Shown one piece after another: positions 19,587 through 23,712 of a stretch of 23,712 bases of DNA; the stretch's first letter is position 1; each line of letters begins with the position of its first letter. The stretch spans positions 1 to 23,712 of the forward strand of contig JAHBMJ010001966.1 of NCBI GenBank assembly GCA_018398765.1, read 5' to 3'. A program made the position numbers and the translations under genes. This stretch comes from Chromera velia. Its lineage: Eukaryota; Sar; Chromeraceae. The notes under the pieces were generated by a model. It was not told the origin of the DNA and ran no database searches. It saw only the letters and a list, made by a program, of their open reading frames with translations.

Positions 19587-19736
19587 GTTCTGTATGTGTG
19601 TGTGTGTGTGTGAATGTGTATGTGTGTGTGTGTGTGAATGTGTATGTGTGTGTATATATATATGTGTATGTGTGTATGTGTGTTTGTGTATGTGTGTGTG
19701 TGTATGTGTGTGCGTGTGTGTGTATGTGTGTCTTTG
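19460..19736 (+). repeat. TG/TATG microsatellite
   Basis: About 280 bases of TGTG interspersed with TATG and TATA. Long frames of Cys/Val or Thr/His through here are artefacts. A pyrimidine tract and TCTCTGTAG (to 19791) follow. Confidence 0.95.
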
Positions 19737-19892
19737 TGCAAATCCCTCCCTCACCTCCTCCTTCCCTCCTTCTTGTCTTCTGTCTCTGTAGCAGACTCTC
19801 AACTCGCAACCGAGATTTGTAGCCACTTTCTTGTACATTCTGAGGTCTTCTATAGCTCCCTTCCAGTGCTTTCCCATAATAATGGTAAACAA

Positions 19893-20114
19893 TGGCTACC
19901 GCACGCCCCTTCTCGAAGTGGGCTTTCTTGTTGGTGGGATTGTTCCAGGGGGCGGATCGTGAGTTTCAGATGGCAAAATACGCCTGGGATGCATAATCGG
20001 CAACTGTTTGAAAGAAGGACATATCGAGCAGAGACACCATCAAGGATGACTTACGGAAAGACGACGAAGAGGTTTAAAGAGAAAGAGTTTAAATTCTGGG
20101 GAACACAATTATGA
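19893..20114 (+). CDS. Small unknown protein with an N-terminal hydrophobic segment and one +1 frameshift
   Basis: The ATG at 19893 in AAACAATGGC begins MATARPFSKWAFLLVGLFQG, then ADREFQMAKYAWDA, reaching a TAA at 19994. Reading from the next base, the frame continues NRQLFERRTYRAETPSRMTY, then GKTTKRFKEKEFKFWGTQL to a TGA at 20112. Both halves look coding, and together they give a protein of about 73 residues with a hydrophobic stretch (residues 10-18) and a basic, aromatic tail. That build is common among small mitochondrial membrane subunits, but I do not recognise the family. The break could be a sequencing error, a recent mutation or a programmed shift at GCA-TAA-T. A plus frame from 19792 to 19962 is likely a shadow. 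Confidence 0.55.
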   Translation, partial: WLPHAPSRSGLSCWWDCSRGRIVSFRWQNTPGMHNRQLFERRTYRAETPSRMTYGKTTKRFKEKEFKFWGTQL

Positions 20115-20186
20115 ATAGAAGCATACTCCTGCAAGTGCAAGAAATATAGTTTCTGGAGACTCGATCCAATACAACTTCTTCTGCTT

Positions 20187-20245
20187 ACCAAGCCACGATT
20201 GCATAGGCAACCAAGCCACGATTGCATGGGCAATCGTGGCTTGGT
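20187..20245. other. Perfect 16-bp hairpin plus a direct copy of one arm
   Basis: ACCAAGCCACGATTGC (20210-20225), loop ATGG, GCAATCGTGGCTTGGT (20230-20245). The same 16 bases also occur at 20187-20202, so either left copy can pair with the single right arm. Confidence 0.92.
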
Positions 20246-20460
20246 CGAGTTTAGTTTGTGTTGAGTCGCCCTGCGGTAAGTACAACTGCTGCATGCATAG
20301 GGGGGCACTCTATTATGCACTGCACATATAAGATATTAATGGGATGCACCCAACCAGTTAGGTGAGTGCCTTGAGGGGGTCCGCTAATTGATGCACACCA
20401 TCGGGGGCTTGGACATGTTTAAGTTGTATGCTACCATGGGGCGGGGGCCACGGCAACGAA
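20246..20460. other. Unassigned spacer
   Basis: Mixed-composition sequence with no frame of note. Confidence 0.5.
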
Positions 20461-20461
20461 G

Positions 20462-20506
<45 letters not shown>

Positions 20507-20507
20507 G
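20461..20507 (+). repeat. GATT microsatellite
   Basis: About eleven copies of GATT. Some LINEs end in such repeats. On the minus strand this lies about 1.5 kb 3' of the reverse transcriptase remnant. Confidence 0.95.
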
Positions 20508-20790
20508 CGAAACCTTACGTGGAGTTAGAACTCCCGGGTGGCATATACGTACGTAGGTCTGTTCAATTATGCCAGCTGCAAGCTAAGTAGACGACAGTTA
20601 TTTGAACTTAATCTAATCAATCATTTACTACAATATGATAAGAAATTATAAAGAGAAGAGGGGGTTGAGAGTGCAAGAGCAATGTGATGAACTTGCGAAC
20701 CCCCAGATAAGAAAAGGAGGCAGATTCAAAGGGTGAGTCACAACGAGTGAAACGGTCTGATTGAATTAATACCAACCACTGCAAAGAGCC

Positions 20791-21172
20791 TTGTTCGGCA
20801 GTCCTGGACCATCGGGGGCAGACAGAGAGCTGATGAATAAAATCATCTACATACCGGCAGCAGGCTTCATAGGTGCACAGCTTTCTATCAGAGCAATCAA
20901 TAGGCAGCCCACCTTGCCCGCTCATCGGGTTATGTGTCAGCATGCGCAAAAAAGAAAAGATCGAGCCATCCGTACCTGATAGGGTAGAACGGGGAAGGGC
21001 AGAGATGGAAAGAACACCAGAGGACGACTTGCTACACAGGAGAAAGACAAACATACAGCGGGAAGAGTCTAACAAGGAGAGGAAAATGAAAGGAAGATTG
21101 CCCATCATCTTCAGAAGCCTTCATGCATTCCTTTGCAACTGTCTATCTCACCTTGCCCTTGAAGAAAAGTAA
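20791..21172 (+). CDS. Coding-like frames, no recognised product
   Basis: One frame reads GADRELMNKIIYIPAAGFIG, then AQLSIRAINRQPTLPAHRVM, to a stop at 20979. A second overlapping frame reads IEPSVPDRVERGRAEMERTP and then a very charged stretch EDDLLHRRKTNIQREESNKE to 21172. The change of frame falls near an A-rich run (20947-20960). This may be a decayed gene or chance. A minus frame over the same bases contains YVDD, but without the rest of a reverse transcriptase. Low confidence. Confidence 0.25.
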
Positions 21173-21346
21173 GCCAGTGCCTTGTGCCCTACGACCATTC
21201 TACCCACGTTGGGAAGACAGATCGGGCTCAACCCTCAGCGAGCGGACAGAAATCAAATTAGCCCAACGAAGCAGCCTGTCTATAGACCTTGTGAATTGTT
21301 GGCAGCAGTTATTCTTCCAGGTATCTAACATGGCTGCAGGAATAGT

Positions 21347-21875
21347 GTGTGTTGTAATAGAAAGAGAGTGTCACCAGCTAGGCCACCAGTCAGCTACGCG
21401 GGAGCTAGTACAGGAGCAGAGAAGGGCTTTGCAGGGAAGAAGACCAAGGATGCAAAGAGAGGGCAGGCGGAGGCTGTGAGCAGACAAATGACCACACCAA
21501 CGGGCAAACCAAAGCTGCAAAGCATCAAGAGCGAGCAGGTCTGCATCTTGCACTGGCAGACATTCAAGGCAGTAGAGCGCTATAGGGGTTCAGCAGGCTT
21601 TAAAGACCGTTACCTGCGCGTCAATGCTGAGCGGGCCCATGCTTGCAATCAACCCAATTACCCCTCCCAGAGCCCGCGAAGCAGAAGCAATACGGGACTC
21701 AATTGTCTCATTCAAGCACCCCCCTTCAAAGAAAACACAGTGTCATCCCAGATATTTGTATTCGGATGTCCATTCAACTTCCCTTCCACTATACACAACT
21801 CTACTTGCAGACTGCCCCAGAGCCAAAGCAGACCGCGCTGCATGCACTCCTGAATTTTTGGCAGAGCTTCTTTGA
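21347..21875 (+). CDS. Coding-like frames, possibly one gene with a frameshift
   Basis: Frame one (21347-21853) includes GASTGAEKGFAGKKTKDAKR, GQAEAVSRQMTTPTGKPKLQ and FKAVERYRGSAGFKDRYLRV. Past about 21640 another frame looks better, with TPPRAREAEAIRDSIVSFKH then HPRYLYSDVHSTSLPLYTTL, ending in TGA at 21873. I infer either two overlapping chance frames or one disrupted gene. No ATG or domain decides it. Confidence 0.3.
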
Positions 21876-21890
21876 AAAGTGAATTTTGTG

Positions 21891-22039
21891 GTTTTTAAAG
21901 GGGGTTTTAGCGTGATTTTAGGGTTTTTTTTGCCCCTTAGAAGAAGACTTTTTGCTTATAAATGAATTTTTGGCAGCTCATAACCAAAACGTAAATTAAA
22001 CTAATAGTTTATAAGTGCGTGCAGCGCGAGGCAGACAGA
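21891..22039. other. Short AT-rich spacer
   Basis: Runs of T and GGGTTTTAG-like motifs. No gene seen. On the minus strand it follows the end of recognisable reverse transcriptase similarity. Confidence 0.5.
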
Positions 22040-22690
22040 CGCAAGATTTTTGTTTTTTTTAAGTTCACAGTTAATCCCCATTCTTTGTAATACCCTTCCA
22101 AGGCTGAGAACTTCTTTTGCAGATCCGAGACGGAATGAGCAAGGAAACAGAGATCATCCGCATACCCCAGACTGCCTAAGATACAGTTGTAAAGGAGGAC
22201 AAGTTCAGGCTCTCTCTCGGGCTCCTCGTCGCTGCCCTCCCCTATTCCGCTGTCTGACTATCCTGCTCCCTCTGCTTCTCTGTCTATGGCCCCCTCGTTC
22301 TTACTAATTGAACACAAACGGGGAAGGTCATTAATATAGATAAGAAAGAGAATGGGAGAGAGAACATCACCTTGCTTTACCCCAGTGCCCTCCTAAAAAC
22401 GTAAAGAGTCCCCGTCTACCTTTCCTTAGACCTCCTTGTACATTTCACAGATTATGCACATATCTGCCTCACACACACCTTCTCTTCTCAGTTTCTGAAT
22501 TAGCTTACCTCTCGGTACAGTATCGAACGCTTTGGAGAAATCAACAAAGCCTATCAACAGAGCTTTCTTTTTCTTTTTAGAGGAGAGAATGGCAGAGACA
22601 AGCGTGCCTACCTCTTTTGTCGTTCCCACCTCTTATCTGAAACCTAACTGCCTGACGTCAAGCTGAACTTGAAAGCGCACACGGCCATCC
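22040..22690 (-). pseudogene. LINE-type (non-LTR) reverse transcriptase domain with four in-frame stops
   Basis: On the minus strand one frame reads DVRQLGFR, stop, EVGTTKEVGTLVSA, then LLIGFVDFSKAFDTVPRGKL (RT motif with the first catalytic Asp), ICEMYKEV, stop, GKVDGDSLRF, stop, EGTGVKQGDVLSPILFLIYI NDLP (motif B), an acidic insert with a fourth stop, then LGSLGYADDLCFLAHS (catalytic YADD at 22164-22153) and WGLTVNLKKTKIL. The order and spacing are those of LINE reverse transcriptases, which copy element RNA into chromosomal DNA. There is no endonuclease, thumb or RNase H, so the copy is partial. The stops are at 22633-22635 (TAA), 22426-22428 (TAA), 22393-22395 (TAG) and 22258-22260 (TAG). 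No net frameshift separates the motifs. Confidence 0.92.
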
Positions 22691-22797
22691 ATCAGCACGT
22701 CATATGCATGTGCAACTCCATGCGAGTTACTTGAGGGGCACGCATGCACAAAGTAATTAAGGCATATGCCAGGCTTTCTAGAGCGGCTATTTTTAGC

Positions 22798-23131
22798 ACC
22801 GCGGCTGCGCCGCGGTTCCTTCCAGGCCCCTCCGCGGCGGCGCCTCCCCCGTTTGGGACATGGCCCCATATACCGTAAAAACGGTTTTTTCGGAGCGCCG
22901 CAGGCGCCAAAAAAAATTTTTTAAGGTGTTTCAATGATAAATTTGATCAATTGCTGATCAATTTGGTTCAACTTGCCTCAGAAAAGGTAAAGACCGGAAT
23001 AATCACGCCGCGGTTCCCCCCCTTTCTTCAAGGTTTTACAAACACGGCGCGCCGCGGTGCGCCCTTCGGGCGCTCCGCGGCGCTTGGTGCCGCTCCGCGG
23101 CACCGCGGCGTTTGACCGTAAACGCCGCGGT
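22798..23131. repeat. Cluster of GC-rich hairpins, mostly with 3-base loops
   Basis: ACCGCGGC-TGC-GCCGCGGT lies at 22798-22816. GCGCC-GCA-GGCGC lies at 22895-22907. A 16-position stem with a TTC loop and one T-T mismatch lies at 23049-23083. GGTGCCGC-TCC-GCGGCACC lies at 23086-23104. ACCGCGGCGTTT-GACCGT-AAACGCCGCGGT lies at 23102-23131. An AT-rich stretch with an imperfect TTGATCAA palindrome separates the two groups. Confidence 0.9.
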
Positions 23132-23712
23132 GTCTAAAAAGCCTTGCCAGGCTCCAGGGAACGCCGGGGCCCTTTTCGTCTGTATTGGAATTTAATTGAA
23201 AAATAAATATTCGTACGCGTATATATATTGTTCTATATGCGTACGTATATATACATCAATAAACTTGAACCGGCCTTGAAGCGCCGAATGAGGATGTATG
23301 ACCGAGAGGATGAGTGAGTGAGCAAGTGACTGTGTGAGTGCATGAGCGAAGGAGTTCGCGAGTGGGTAAGGGATAGAACAAGTGAGTGAGTGACTGAGTG
23401 ACTGAAGCTTGAGTGTACCTGTCAGAGAGAGAATGGGTCAGCTTCTAGGCGCTGACCTTTCATTCGTTGTTCGTGCAGTGTGGTTCTTTTCTTTCGAGGA
23501 ACTCCGAGCAACATTCATTCTGCTCATTGGGGGAAGTGTGAGTGAGTTCGTGAACAGGTAATGACTATGGATAAACGTAAGTGTGTGTCGATGTGCTTAT
23601 ACTGTGCGTTTGCATGCAGTCTCTCTGTTTGTCTGTCTGCATGTCTGTCTGTCTGTCTGCATGTCTGTCTGTCTGTCTGTCTTTTTGCCTGTCTGTCTGT
23701 CTGTCTGGAAAA
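23132..23712 (+). repeat. Low-complexity end: GTGA and TGTC microsatellites
   Basis: A degenerate GAGT/GTGA repeat covers about 23300-23405, and TGTCTGTC runs cover 23618-23707. A TATGCGTACGTATATA palindrome lies near 23237. No gene seen. Confidence 0.85.

Noticed and set aside
19248-19892. Long Cys/Val (plus) and Thr/His (minus) frames
   Set aside because: They are translations of the TG/TATG microsatellite.
19792-19962. Plus frame QTLNSQPRFVATFLYILRSS after an acceptor-like TAG, possibly joined to MFK at 19160
   Set aside because: It overlaps the start of the better ATG frame at 19893, which explains the same bases; I treat it as a shadow or 5' untranslated sequence.
20617-21108. Minus-strand frame with CCRYVDDF, resembling an RT catalytic site
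   Set aside because: None of the other reverse transcriptase motifs occur around it, and plus-strand frames over the same bases look equally coding-like.
1-23712. CRISPR array, rRNA or tRNA genes
   Set aside because: The tandem arrays have no unique spacers, and I found no T-loop consensus or ribosomal sequence I could support by eye.

Overview
This window looks like nuclear DNA of a eukaryote, most likely a repeat-rich protist or alga. The evidence is GT-AG introns with polypyrimidine tracts, a MYND-type zinc finger, a LINE-type reverse transcriptase remnant, a hAT-like MITE, many microsatellites and minisatellites, and low coding density. I cannot fix the species; a chromerid-like alga is only a guess. 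There are two ambiguous bases (near 6392 and 10227), so this is draft assembly and single-base frameshifts may be errors.

Layout. 1-1703 is a diverged copy of a repeat (R1) that recurs at 14271-15956. A minus-strand coding segment (2021-2242) adjoins a 33-bp minisatellite (2449-2778). 3260-4530 is pyrimidine-rich and tandemly repeated. 4600-5380 is AT-rich. 5389-6134 is a hAT-like MITE. 6611-6966 is one copy of a dispersed repeat (S1), with the other at 16790-17152. 7635-8606 holds three coding-like segments that may be exons of one gene. 9271-9373 folds as a three-way junction.

The middle third is a nest of mobile DNA. Identical 31-base inverted ends at 9847 and 15956 bracket about 6.1 kb. 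Inside is a fold-back element (10411-13038) with two 857-bp arms around a 914-bp spacer, inserted in a 35-bp minisatellite. The outer ends and the fold-back ends carry the same box, AAAGTGACTTT, starting at base 39 from the terminus, so they appear related.

The right third has most of the genes: a lysine-rich ORF broken by a 23-bp insertion (17528-17970), a broken MYND exon (18247-18505), a candidate two-exon ORF (18806-19153), a small protein with one +1 frameshift (19893-20114), coding-like frames at 20791-21875, and a minus-strand LINE reverse transcriptase domain (22690-22040) with four in-frame TAA/TAG stops but no net frameshift. The end is a cluster of GC-rich hairpins (22798-23131) and microsatellites.

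The genes do not form a pathway. The recurring theme is transposable elements, palindromes and decayed gene fragments.
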